Part shown: positions 24,550-33,075 of the stretch, in pieces
Numbering within the stretch: position 1 is the stretch's first letter
How the letters are laid out: each line of letters begins with the position of its first letter
Assembly (NCBI GenBank): GCA_017475555.1
Contig: JAFVFL010000026.1
Coordinates: 1 to 61,453, forward strand
Source: Ruminococcus sp.
Lineage (GTDB): Bacteria > Bacillota > Clostridia > Oscillospirales > Ruminococcaceae
Length of the DNA stretch: 61,453 nt
Direction of reading: 5' to 3'
Made by a program: the position numbers and the translations under genes
Notes under the pieces: generated by a model
The model's input: the letters and a program-made list of their open reading frames with translations, nothing else
The model's database searches: none
What the model was told of the DNA's origin: nothing

Positions 24550-25294
24550 GCTGCTGATATTCGGAGGAACTACAGAGGGGCGTCAGCTTGCGGAGTTCTG
24601 CTCGGAGAATGACATACGCTGCGGGATATCCGTTGCAACAGAGTACGGGGCAGCCCTTCTGCCTGAAAACGTGACAGTGTATACGGGAAGAATGGATACA
24701 GAGCAGATGAAAAGGCTTATGACTGATAACGGCTATACCGCTGTGGTGGATGCGACCCACCCATACGCCGCTGAGGCTACTGATAATATCCGCCGTGCCT
24801 GTGAGGAAGCAGCGATACCGTATCACCGGCTGCTGCGGGAGTGCTCAGAGCTGTACGGCGAGGTCGTGAGCAGCATGGAGCAGCTTACAGAGCGGCTCAG
24901 TCAGGATGATGCTGTTATCCTCAGCACGCTCGGCAGCAAGTCCCTCGAAGCACTGAGAAGTGTCCGCAATTACCGGGAGCGTATATGGGTAAGGGTGCTC
25001 GGCACCGGAAATATCAGGGATTATTGCCGCAGTCTCGGATATGACGAAAAAAAGCTGATCTGCGAGAGAGGGCCATTCAGCACAGAGCAGAATATCGCCC
25101 ATATCCGGCTGAGCGGAGCACAGCTCCTTGTGACTAAGGAGAGCGGTGCTGTAGGAGGATATCCGGAAAAGATAAGAGCTGCAAGAGAATGTGGGATACC
25201 AGTCATAACTCTTGCAAGACCGTCTGAAAAGGGTCACAGCCTCAGCGGTATAAAGGAGCTTTTACTACACTGTAAGGAGGCGGAGCAGCAATGA
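24542..25294 (+). CDS. cbiJ: cobalt-precorrin-6A reductase
   Basis: CbiJ/CobK reduces precorrin-6A with a pyridine nucleotide. The 250 residues show LLIFGGTTEGRQLAEFC, VVDATHPYAAEATDNIRRAC, a typical ILSTLGSKSLEAL and VTKESGAVGGYPEKIRAARE near the C-terminus. It uses a GTG start at 24542 inside the cbiH stop region, eight bases of overlap; no other start fits. Length is normal. Confidence 0.95.
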   Translation: MSELLIFGGTTEGRQLAEFCSENDIRCGISVATEYGAALLPENVTVYTGRMDTEQMKRLMTDNGYTAVVDATHPYAAEATDNIRRACEEAAIPYHRLLRECSELYGEVVSSMEQLTERLSQDDAVILSTLGSKSLEALRSVRNYRERIWVRVLGTGNIRDYCRSLGYDEKKLICERGPFSTEQNIAHIRLSGAQLLVTKESGAVGGYPEKIRAARECGIPVITLARPSEKGHSLSGIKELLLHCKEAEQQ

Positions 25295-26481
25295 AGATAT
25301 ACATAACAGGCATAGGCACAGACGGCGTGAAAGCACTGACACACGAAGCGGAAAAAGCGGTCATGGAGGCTGATATCCTTATAGGTGCAGAGCGTATGCT
25401 CCGCCCGTTCCGGGGGCTTGGCAAGGAGATGATATGCACCTATAAGCCGGAGGAAACAGCCCGTATCATACATGACTGCAAGGGAGATACTGCGGCAGTT
25501 CTCATGTCGGGTGACTGCGGCTTTTTCAGCGGTGCAAAAAAGCTCCTGCCGCTTCTTGACGGTCACGATGTACGGGTAGTCAGCGGTATTTCGTCAATGT
25601 CATATTTTTGCAGCCTGCTGGGTATACCGTATGATGATATGAAGACCATTTCTCTGCACGGGAGAACGGCGAACATTGCTGTAAACGTCCGGCTGAATGA
25701 GCGGTGCTTTTTTCTTCTGGGCGGAGAAACAGATTCGGCTGCTCTCTGCCGGAGGCTGTGTGATAACGGACTTTCCGATGTCACAGTCCATATCGGCGAA
25801 GACCTCGGATACGACAGCGAGCGGATATATTCCGGGACTGCGGCGGAGCTTATCGGTCACAGGAGCGAAAAGCTCGCCGTGCTTATAACTGAAAATCCGT
25901 CGTTCATAGGACATATCCCCTCGGCTATCAATGACGGTGATTTCATAAGGAGCAGCATTCCTATGACAAAATCAGAGGTGCGCTGCAACGCTGTTGCCGG
26001 ACTGAGCATTTGCCGTGATTCAGTATGCTGGGATATCGGCTGCGGGACTGGCTCTGTTTCGGTGGAAATGGCATTCCGCTGCCCCGGCGGAAGAGTGCTG
26101 GCATTCGACAGGAATGCAGAGGCGGTAAGGCTCACAGCTGAAAATGCACGCCGCTTCGGGTGTGATAACATAATCGCCGCAGAGGGCAGCTGTCCGGAGA
26201 TACTGAGCGGAGCGGAAACTCCCGATAAGGTGTTTATCGGCGGTACATCGGGGAAAATGGCGGAGATATTCGAGTGTATCCACAGCAAGAACCCCGCTGC
26301 GGATATTGCCGTCACCGCTGTCTCACTTGAAACTCTGGAGCAGACCATTCAGGCATTCGGCGAATACGGTGCGGAATGTGAGACTGTGCAGATATCCGTC
26401 ACAAGAACGGGAAGGATAGGTACTCATACCATGCTTCAGGCACAGAACCCGGTATTTCTGATAAGGGGGAGGCTGATATGA
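25291..26481 (+). CDS. cbiET: fused cobalt-precorrin-7 C5- and precorrin-6B C15-methyltransferase/decarboxylase
   Basis: Two enzymes in one chain, as in CobL. Residues 1-~200 are the C5-methyltransferase CbiE (IYITGIGTDGVKALTHEAEK, MSGDCGFFSGAKKL, VSGISSMSYFCSLLGIPYDD). Residues ~215-396 are CbiT, with the class I methyltransferase motif CWDIGCGTGSVSVEMAFRCP and the preceding MTKSEVRCNAVAGL, and the C15 methylation/C12 decarboxylation role. Fusion is common in Firmicutes. Coupled by ATGA at both ends. Confidence 0.95.
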   Translation: MKIYITGIGTDGVKALTHEAEKAVMEADILIGAERMLRPFRGLGKEMICTYKPEETARIIHDCKGDTAAVLMSGDCGFFSGAKKLLPLLDGHDVRVVSGISSMSYFCSLLGIPYDDMKTISLHGRTANIAVNVRLNERCFFLLGGETDSAALCRRLCDNGLSDVTVHIGEDLGYDSERIYSGTAAELIGHRSEKLAVLITENPSFIGHIPSAINDGDFIRSSIPMTKSEVRCNAVAGLSICRDSVCWDIGCGTGSVSVEMAFRCPGGRVLAFDRNAEAVRLTAENARRFGCDNIIAAEGSCPEILSGAETPDKVFIGGTSGKMAEIFECIHSKNPAADIAVTAVSLETLEQTIQAFGEYGAECETVQISVTRTGRIGTHTMLQAQNPVFLIRGRLI

Positions 26482-27836
26482 GCCGGTTCATGATAGCCGG
26501 GACAAAAAGCGGAAGCGGCAAGACCACAGTCACCTGTGCCGTACTATCAGCACTCAAAAAAAGAGGACTTGATGTTGCTTCATTCAAGTGCGGTCCGGAC
26601 TATATCGACCCCATGTTCCACAGGCAGGTAATAGGAGTAAGGTCGCACAATCTGGACAGCTTTTTCTGCGATGATGATACGCTCAGATACATTCTCTGCG
26701 AAAACAGCCGTGGGTGCAGTGCAGCTGTGATAGAGGGGGTAATGGGCTTTTATGACGGCGGTGACGCTTCTGCACATTCAGTCTCAGCTATAACCGGAAC
26801 TCCTGTGATACTCGTTATCGACTGCAAGGGAATGAGCGATTCTATCGGGGCTGTGATGAGCGGGTTCCTGAACTACCGCAAGCCGAACAACATCATCGGA
26901 TTTATTTTCAACCGCCTGCCTGAGAAGCTTGTCCCCCTTGCAAAACGGCTGTGCAGCGAGCTGAACACGGGATATTTCGGCTTTCTTCCGCAGAATGATA
27001 TCACCCTTGAGAGCCGTCATCTCGGACTTGTGACAGCTGACGAGGTCAGAGATATCAGCGATAAGGTTGCCATGCTCGGTGAGCTTGCCGAAAAGCATCT
27101 GTGTACCGACAGTATGCTGGCACTGGAAAATACCGGTATACCGGCGTTTGCCCCTCCCTGTACACCAACACTCAGCGGATCTCCTGTCATAGCGGCTGCA
27201 AGGGATAAAGCCTTCTGCTTTATGTACTCCGAAAGCATTGAGCTGCTTGAAAAAATGGGCTGTACAGTGAGGTTCTTCTCCCCTCTCACCGACAGCAGAC
27301 TTCCCGACGCTGACGGTCTTTTGCTGTGCGGCGGATATCCGGAGCTGTATGCTGAGGAGCTTTCAAGGAATCGTTCTCTCCTTGACAGCATAAGGGAAAG
27401 GATACTCGGAGGAATGCCTGTCATTGCGGAATGCGGGGGATTTATGTACCTGCACGAAAGGCTGAAAGCTGCGGACGGCAGGGTGTTTCAGATGGCAGGA
27501 GTCATAAAGGGCGAGGTCTTCCCCACCAGCCGGCTGCAGCGTTTCGGCTACATAACGATGACCGCTGCGGAGGATAACCTGCTGTGCAAAAGGGGCGGCA
27601 CGATAAAGGCACATGAGTTTCACTACTGGGACAGCACAAGCTGCGGAAGCGGATTTACCGCAGAAAAAAGGGACGGCAGGAGCTGGAGCTGCGTTCACGC
27701 TTCAAAAACGATGTACGCAGGCTTTCCGCATATTTATCTATGCTCTGATACAGGGATCGCTCAGAGCTTTGCGGAAGCGTGTATCGCCTACGGAGGAAAA
27801 AATGGACAGGATATCACAGATAAGACCAGCCGATAA
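26478..27836 (+). CDS. cbiA: cobyrinate a,c-diamide synthase
   Basis: CbiA amidates the a and c acetate side chains with glutamine and ATP. The N-terminal ATPase domain has the P-loop FMIAGTKSGSGKTTVTCAVL and FKCGPDYIDPMFH; the C-terminal class I glutamine amidotransferase domain has the nucleophile Cys in VIAECGGFMYL and a His in KAHEFHYWD. Length 452 residues is normal. The last 35 bases overlap cobT, in another frame. Confidence 0.95.
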   Translation: MSRFMIAGTKSGSGKTTVTCAVLSALKKRGLDVASFKCGPDYIDPMFHRQVIGVRSHNLDSFFCDDDTLRYILCENSRGCSAAVIEGVMGFYDGGDASAHSVSAITGTPVILVIDCKGMSDSIGAVMSGFLNYRKPNNIIGFIFNRLPEKLVPLAKRLCSELNTGYFGFLPQNDITLESRHLGLVTADEVRDISDKVAMLGELAEKHLCTDSMLALENTGIPAFAPPCTPTLSGSPVIAAARDKAFCFMYSESIELLEKMGCTVRFFSPLTDSRLPDADGLLLCGGYPELYAEELSRNRSLLDSIRERILGGMPVIAECGGFMYLHERLKAADGRVFQMAGVIKGEVFPTSRLQRFGYITMTAAEDNLLCKRGGTIKAHEFHYWDSTSCGSGFTAEKRDGRSWSCVHASKTMYAGFPHIYLCSDTGIAQSFAEACIAYGGKNGQDITDKTSR

Positions 27837-28851
27837 GACGGCATATCATCATGCAAAGGACAACTGGGACAGCATAGCAAAGCCGCTGGGCAGCTTCGGG
27901 CTTTTGGAGGAAATGGTGCAGAAAATAGCCGCCGTTCAGGGTACTGCTGATGTTGATATCTCAGAGCGTGCTGCGGTGATAATGTGCGGCGATCACGGAG
28001 TCGTTGCCGAGGGCGTAACGCAGTGCGGCAGCGGGGTAACTGCTGAATGTGCGAGGGCGATAGCCGAGGGCAGGTCAAACGTGAATGCTGTCGCAAAAGC
28101 CTGCGGAGCTAAGGTCATAGCTGTAGATGTCGGTATAGCAGCCGATGTGGACTGTCCGGAGCTTATTGACTGCAAGTCCGCATACGGCACAGGCAATATC
28201 GCAGAGGGTGCAGCAATGACGCCTGAACAGACGGAAAGGGCTGTGAAATGCGGAATGGATATCGCCGGCAAGCTCCATTCACAGGGCATAAAGCTCATTG
28301 TTTCCGGCGAAATGGGTATCGGCAGCACTACGTCTGCAAGTGCTCTTGCCTCTGTGCTTCTCGGACTTCCTCCGCATGAGGTCACAGGAAGAGGTGCAGG
28401 GCTCTCTACAGACGGTCTGAAAAGAAAAATATCAGCGATCGAGCGTGCAATTAAGGTGAACCGCCCAGATGCAGACAAACCCCTTGAGCTGCTGCAAAAG
28501 CTGGGCGGACTTGAGATAGCCGGAATGACCGGGCTGTTTCTCGGAGGAGCATATTATCATGTTCCGGTGGTCATAGACGGAGTTATCTCGGCGGCAGCTG
28601 CTGCGGTCGCATTCAGGCTTGAGCCGCTGTGTGCTGAATATATGCTTGCGAGCCATTGCTCAAAGGAGCCGGCTGGCGAGGGGCTGCTCAGGCTTATGGG
28701 GCTTGACCCGGTGATAAATGCCGGACTTCGCCTTGGTGAGGGAACAGGCGGTCTGCTCCTTGTTTCCCTGCTCGACGGAGCGGTATCGCTTTACAGAAAT
28801 GCTCACAGATTTGACGATACGTCCATAGAAAGGTATACGGAACTGAAATGA
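27802..28851 (+). CDS. cobT: nicotinate-nucleotide-dimethylbenzimidazole phosphoribosyltransferase
   Basis: CobT activates the lower-ligand base to its alpha-ribotide. From ATG 27802 (GGAGG before it) the protein has 349 residues, the usual length: AKPLGSFGLLEEMVQKIAAV, VIMCGDHGVVAEGVTQ, SGEMGIGSTTSASALA and the C-terminal GLRLGEGTGGLLLVSLL with the catalytic Glu. The true frame is in phase with the longer open stretch starting at 27613, but that part is cbiA coding. Which base is attached cannot be told; no bza genes are in the window. Confidence 0.95.
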   Translation: MDRISQIRPADKTAYHHAKDNWDSIAKPLGSFGLLEEMVQKIAAVQGTADVDISERAAVIMCGDHGVVAEGVTQCGSGVTAECARAIAEGRSNVNAVAKACGAKVIAVDVGIAADVDCPELIDCKSAYGTGNIAEGAAMTPEQTERAVKCGMDIAGKLHSQGIKLIVSGEMGIGSTTSASALASVLLGLPPHEVTGRGAGLSTDGLKRKISAIERAIKVNRPDADKPLELLQKLGGLEIAGMTGLFLGGAYYHVPVVIDGVISAAAAAVAFRLEPLCAEYMLASHCSKEPAGEGLLRLMGLDPVINAGLRLGEGTGGLLLVSLLDGAVSLYRNAHRFDDTSIERYTELK

Positions 28852-29378
28852 TAACACTGATAACAGGCGGCTCGAAGTGCGGGAAATCACGCTATGCCGA
28901 GGATATCCTCACAGGCTTTGACGGACGGAGGATATATGTCGCAGCAATGCAGCCCTACGGCGAGGAGGCACATGAAGCTATCGCCCGGCACAGAAGACTG
29001 CGTGCCGGAAAGGGCTTTGAAACTATTGAAAGGTATACTGACATAGGTGAGCTTCAGCTGCCTCAGGGCTGTGCGGTTCTGCTTGAATGCGTCGGCAATC
29101 TCTGTGCGAACGAAATGTTCCGTGACGGGAAAATGTACCGCCCGGCTGATAAGATATCGGCGGAAATACAGCTTCTTGCAGCCCGTGCAGAGGAGCTTGT
29201 GATAGTTACGAATCAGGTGGGGAGCGACGGCATTTCCTATACTGAGGGGACTGCTGCATACATGGCTGAAATGGAGAAAATAAACCGGAGCATAGCCGTA
29301 TCTGCCGACTGCGTGATAGAGTGCGTTTATGGTATACCGCTTGTGCTGAAGGGAGCTTTGCCATGCTCAGGTCGCTGA
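28848..29378 (+). CDS. cobU: adenosylcobinamide kinase/guanylyltransferase
   Basis: CobU phosphorylates adenosylcobinamide and transfers GMP to it. The 176-residue protein has the P-loop ITGGSKCGKSRYAED, RRIYVAAMQPYGEEAHEAIARH, LLECVGNLCANEMF and a C-terminal GIPLVLKGALP. The segment that normally reads TNEVG..IVPE is TNQVGSDGISYTEG here. That divergence is notable because a second, shorter CobU-like gene two positions downstream keeps the other form. Coupled to cobT and cobS. Confidence 0.9.
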   Translation: MITLITGGSKCGKSRYAEDILTGFDGRRIYVAAMQPYGEEAHEAIARHRRLRAGKGFETIERYTDIGELQLPQGCAVLLECVGNLCANEMFRDGKMYRPADKISAEIQLLAARAEELVIVTNQVGSDGISYTEGTAAYMAEMEKINRSIAVSADCVIECVYGIPLVLKGALPCSGR

Positions 29379-30133
29379 TATCGGCATTTCTGATGTACTC
29401 AAGGATACCAATGCCGGGGGTGGAGTGGAGGGAGGAAAACCGGCGTTATGCTCTGGGCTTCTTTCCGCTTGTGGGAGCTGTCATTGGCGGGGGCTTTCTG
29501 CTGTGGAGGCTCGTCTGTGACATTCTTGATATCGGTCAGCTCCTGTTTGCTGCAATATCGGTCTTTATCCCGATCGCTGTGACCGGGGGTATCCACTTGG
29601 ACGGCTTCTGTGATGTGACAGATGCACGGGCTTCGTATGCAGACCGGGAGAAGCGGCTCGAAATAATGTCCGACCCCCATATCGGAGCGTTTGCGGTGAT
29701 ACGTCTTTGCCTGTACCTCATTGTTCAGACCGCTCTGTTTTCGCAGATAGTCTCCATGAAAACGGCTGGTGTTATCTCCTGCGGATATATCCTTTCAAGA
29801 GGGCTGAGCGGCTTGTCTGCGATTATTTTCAGATCAGCCAAAAGCACCGGCACGCTCCATAGCTTTGTCGAGCCGTCACACAAAAGGGTAACTCTCGGAC
29901 TTGCTGCTTTTTTCATTATTGCCTCATGTACGGCAATGATAATCTCTGACACCGTTCAGGGGATAGCCTGTATAGCTGCGGCGGCACTCGTTCTGGTATA
30001 TTACAGGGTATCGTCATACAAAAGCTTCGGCGGTATCACCGGAGATCTGTGCGGCTGGTTCTTGCAGCTGTGTGAGATATGGATACTTGCAGCAGCGGTC
30101 TTTTCGGAAAGGATAATGGAGGTGCTGAAATGA
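29363..30133 (+). CDS. cobS: adenosylcobinamide-GDP ribazoletransferase
   Basis: CobS joins adenosylcobinamide-GDP to the alpha-ribazole (phosphate), an integral membrane enzyme. From ATG 29363 the protein has 256 residues, starting MLRSLISAFLMYSRIPMPGV, with the family motifs FFPLVGAVIGGGF, GGIHLDGFCDVTDAR (acidic metal site) and SDPHIGAFAVI, and several membrane segments. The upstream in-frame ATG at 29321 lies within cobU and is less likely. The start overlaps cobU by 16 bases and the stop overlaps the next ORF. Confidence 0.94.
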   Translation: MLRSLISAFLMYSRIPMPGVEWREENRRYALGFFPLVGAVIGGGFLLWRLVCDILDIGQLLFAAISVFIPIAVTGGIHLDGFCDVTDARASYADREKRLEIMSDPHIGAFAVIRLCLYLIVQTALFSQIVSMKTAGVISCGYILSRGLSGLSAIIFRSAKSTGTLHSFVEPSHKRVTLGLAAFFIIASCTAMIISDTVQGIACIAAAALVLVYYRVSSYKSFGGITGDLCGWFLQLCEIWILAAAVFSERIMEVLK

Positions 30134-30522
30134 TACTGATAGTCGGAGGAGCTTTTCAGGGCAAGACAAATTACGCAGTCAGCCGGTTTTCGCTTTCTCA
30201 TTCCGATGTGGCACGGGGTAGTGAATGCCGGCTCTCAGATGTACTGTCCGCCCGGTGCGTGGCGGATTACCACCAACTCGTGAGGCGGCTTTTATCCGAA
30301 GGCTCCGACCCGCTCATCTTCACTGAGCAGCTGTGTGCCGAAAACGAAGCGGCTGTTGTCATAATGGACGAGATAGGCTGCGGAGTGATACCGCTTGAAA
30401 AAAGTGAACGTATATGGCGTGAAGCCGTAGGACGCTGCGGCTGTATGCTCGCTGAAAGGGCGGATATCGTGATACGGATGATCTGCGGTATACCGACAGT
30501 GATAAAGGGTGAGCTGCCATGA
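30130..30522 (+). CDS. short CobU-like P-loop protein
   Basis: A 130-residue second member of the CobU family: P-loop LIVGGAFQGKTNYAVSRF at the start and, at the end, VIMDEIGCGVIPLEKSERIW, CMLAERADIVIRMICGIPT and VIKG. These match the C-terminal NEVG-x-GIVP...RADxV...GIPxxxKG part of CobU better than the full-length cobU of this operon does. About 50 middle residues, including the usual guanylylated His region, are missing. It may supply one half-activity, form a complex with the other CobU, or act in salvage. ATGA overlap with cobS and coupling to cobC support expression. Confidence 0.75.
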   Translation: MILIVGGAFQGKTNYAVSRFSLSHSDVARGSECRLSDVLSARCVADYHQLVRRLLSEGSDPLIFTEQLCAENEAAVVIMDEIGCGVIPLEKSERIWREAVGRCGCMLAERADIVIRMICGIPTVIKGELP

Positions 30523-31079
30523 TGATATACCTTATACGGCACGGTCTTACTGCCGGAAATCTTGAAAAACGCTACATCGGCAGGACTGATGAGCCGCTGT
30601 GCCAAAAAGGGATAGAGGAGCTGTCACTGCTCACATATCCAAGGTGCGGGGTACTGGTATGCAGCCCGATGAAACGCTGCATACAGACAGCGGAGCTGCT
30701 GTTCCCCGGACAGGAGCTGCACATCTGCGAGGGACTGAGGGAGTGTGACTTTGGGAGCTTCGAGGGGAAAAATTACGCTGAGCTGAGCGGAGATCCCGAC
30801 TATCAGCGGTGGATAGACAGTCAGGGAGAGATGAGATTTCCCGGCGGCGAGAGCCCCGACAGATTCCGGAAAAGATGTACCGAGGCATTTATCCGGACGG
30901 TTTCAGCTTATTCAGGGATAAGCTCCCTTGCATTTGTAGTTCACGGCGGAACGATAATGTCAATACTGGAAAAATTTGCCCTGCCGCACCGCAGCTACTA
31001 TGACTGGCATACAGAAAACGGTCACGGCTGGCTGTGCAGGTATGACGGCGGAAAAATAACGATACCGGAGAAGCTATGA
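30519..31079 (+). CDS. cobC: alpha-ribazole phosphatase, histidine phosphatase family
   Basis: Histidine phosphatase of the CobC type, expected to remove phosphate from alpha-ribazole-5'-phosphate or adenosylcobalamin-5'-phosphate. The phosphorylated His is in YLIRHGLTAGNLEKRYIG; ECDFGSFEGKNYAEL and FVVHGGTIMSILEKF supply the other catalytic residues. At 186 residues it has normal length. Specific function follows from its place in the cobalamin operon; the family is broad. Confidence 0.88.
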   Translation: MMIYLIRHGLTAGNLEKRYIGRTDEPLCQKGIEELSLLTYPRCGVLVCSPMKRCIQTAELLFPGQELHICEGLRECDFGSFEGKNYAELSGDPDYQRWIDSQGEMRFPGGESPDRFRKRCTEAFIRTVSAYSGISSLAFVVHGGTIMSILEKFALPHRSYYDWHTENGHGWLCRYDGGKITIPEKL

Positions 31080-32044
31080 GATACATTTTACCCGCACTGC
31101 CGCTTATTATCGGCTTTATTCTCGACCTTATCATCGGCGACCCATACAATTTTCCCCACCCCGTAAGGGCGTTGGGACGGCTCATAGCTGCACTTGAAAA
31201 AGCAGTCCGCAGCAGGTCTGGTGATCTGCGTATGGGCGGAGCCGTGATCGTGCTCACCGTCCTTGCCGTTTCCGCCGTCATACCCTCAGCTGTGCTGCTG
31301 GTGTGCTATAAAATACACATTGCCCTCGGAATAGCCGCTGAGAGCATTATGTGCTGCTATATGCTGGCGGCAAGGTGTCTGCACGACGAGAGCATGAAGG
31401 TATGCAGAGCAGCCGTTGAAGGAGATACCGAAGCGGCAAGGAGGGCTGTTTCGATGATCGTGGGGCGTGACACGGCTGTGCTGGACGAAAGCGGCATTAT
31501 CAGGGCAGCAGTGGAGACAGTTGCAGAAAACACCTCAGACGGCGTTACTGCACCGATATTTTACATGGCATTCGGAGGAGCTGTATTTGCGTCGCTTTAT
31601 AAGGCGGCTAACACAATGGATTCGATGCTGGGCTACAAAAATGAAAGATACGCAGATATCGGAAGGACGGCTGCGAGGCTCGATGATGTGCTGAACTATA
31701 TCCCGTCAAGACTGACCGCCCTGCTTATGGCAGCTGCTGCACCGATCGTCAGGCTTGACGGCAGGAATGCACTCCGTATCTGGCTGCGTGACCGCCGCAA
31801 TCACGAAAGCCCGAATTCCGCACAGACCGAGGCTGCCTGTGCAGGAGCACTTCACATACGTCTTGCAGGCGATGCGTGGTACTTCAGGGAGCTGCACAAA
31901 AAGCCGTTCATAGGCGACGATGACAGACCCGTGGAGGCTGATGATATCCGCAGAGCGAACCGCCTTATGTACGCAGCCTCTGTGCTTATGCTGATATTAT
32001 CGGCAGCTTTCAGAATATTTATCTTCGGGGTGATACTCTCATGA
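31076..32044 (+). CDS. cbiB: adenosylcobinamide-phosphate synthase
   Basis: CbiB attaches the aminopropanol linker to adenosylcobyric acid. The 322-residue membrane protein has the hallmarks LIIGDPYNFPHPVRALGRLI near the N-terminus, VETVAENTSDGVTAPIFY, YKNERYADIGRTAARLDDVL and NYIPSRLTALLMAAAA, with four to five membrane segments. ATGA overlaps join it to cobC and cobD. Confidence 0.95.
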   Translation: MRYILPALPLIIGFILDLIIGDPYNFPHPVRALGRLIAALEKAVRSRSGDLRMGGAVIVLTVLAVSAVIPSAVLLVCYKIHIALGIAAESIMCCYMLAARCLHDESMKVCRAAVEGDTEAARRAVSMIVGRDTAVLDESGIIRAAVETVAENTSDGVTAPIFYMAFGGAVFASLYKAANTMDSMLGYKNERYADIGRTAARLDDVLNYIPSRLTALLMAAAAPIVRLDGRNALRIWLRDRRNHESPNSAQTEAACAGALHIRLAGDAWYFRELHKKPFIGDDDRPVEADDIRRANRLMYAASVLMLILSAAFRIFIFGVILS

Positions 32045-33075
32045 TACAGGAGCATGGCGGCAATATATACAAATATGCTGATGTTATTGATTTTTCGGCA
32101 AATATCAACCCTCTCGGCACTCCGCACGGGGTCATAAGGGCTGTGGAAGCCTCGGCAGCTCAGATCGGCAGATACCCCGACCCGGACTGCACTGAGCTGA
32201 CGAAAAAGCTTTCGCTGCACGAAAATATCCCTGCGGAAAATATCGTATGCGGAAACGGTGCAGCCGACCTGATATATCGTATCGCTCACGCCTACAGACC
32301 GAAAAACGCACTGATCTTCGCACCGACATTCGGCGAATACCGCAAGGCACTTACAGAGTGCGGCTGCACGGTAAGGGAGTACACTCTTCACGAGGAGCGG
32401 TATTTTATCCCGGAGAGCGATATCCTTGGAGATCTTACCGCCGATACGGACATTGCTTTTCTCTGCACGCCCAACAACCCCACAGGTCAGCTCATACCCC
32501 CGCAGCTGCTTTCTGATATTTCGGAAAGGTGCAGAAAAAACAATATCCTTCTTGTGTGCGACGAGTGCTTTCTCGGCTTCGCAGAAAACAGTGAACGCTA
32601 TAGCCTGAGGCGGTGCTTCAACGGCAGAAGCATTATTTTAAAGGCGTTCACGAAGCTCTTTGCAGTGCCGGGTCTGCGTATCGGGTATGCCGTGTGCGGA
32701 AGTCCTGACGCTGCTGACAGCATAAGAAAAAGCGGACAGCACTGGAGCGTCTCGATCCCGGCACAGAACGCCGGGATAGCTGCACTTGACGAAGCAGACT
32801 TTGTAAATAAGACCGTTGGATATGTAAAAAAAGAGCGTGCATTTTTGCGTACAGAGCTTAGTGCACCGGGAATAAGGGTGTTCCCGTCGGCAGCGAATTA
32901 TATCATGCTGAAGGCTATGCCCGGTCTTGATGACCTTTTGCTAAGTGAAAATATACTGATACGCAATTGCAGCAGCTACAGCGGACTCAGCGGCAGCTTT
33001 TACCGCATAGCCGTCCGCACACATGAAGAAAATATGATGCTGATATCCGCTCTCAGGAGGTGTATGAATGGCTGA
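32041..33075 (+). CDS. cobD: threonine-phosphate decarboxylase
   Basis: PLP enzyme that makes aminopropanol phosphate for the corrinoid linker. The 344-residue protein begins HGGNIYKYADVIDFSANINP, typical for CobD, and carries FLCTPNNPTGQLIPP, LLVCDECFLGF and the PLP lysine in KAFTKLFAVPGLRIGYAVC, a histidinol-phosphate aminotransferase-like fold. Position after cbiB supports decarboxylase rather than aminotransferase function. Confidence 0.92.
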   Translation: MIQEHGGNIYKYADVIDFSANINPLGTPHGVIRAVEASAAQIGRYPDPDCTELTKKLSLHENIPAENIVCGNGAADLIYRIAHAYRPKNALIFAPTFGEYRKALTECGCTVREYTLHEERYFIPESDILGDLTADTDIAFLCTPNNPTGQLIPPQLLSDISERCRKNNILLVCDECFLGFAENSERYSLRRCFNGRSIILKAFTKLFAVPGLRIGYAVCGSPDAADSIRKSGQHWSVSIPAQNAGIAALDEADFVNKTVGYVKKERAFLRTELSAPGIRVFPSAANYIMLKAMPGLDDLLLSENILIRNCSSYSGLSGSFYRIAVRTHEENMMLISALRRCMNG

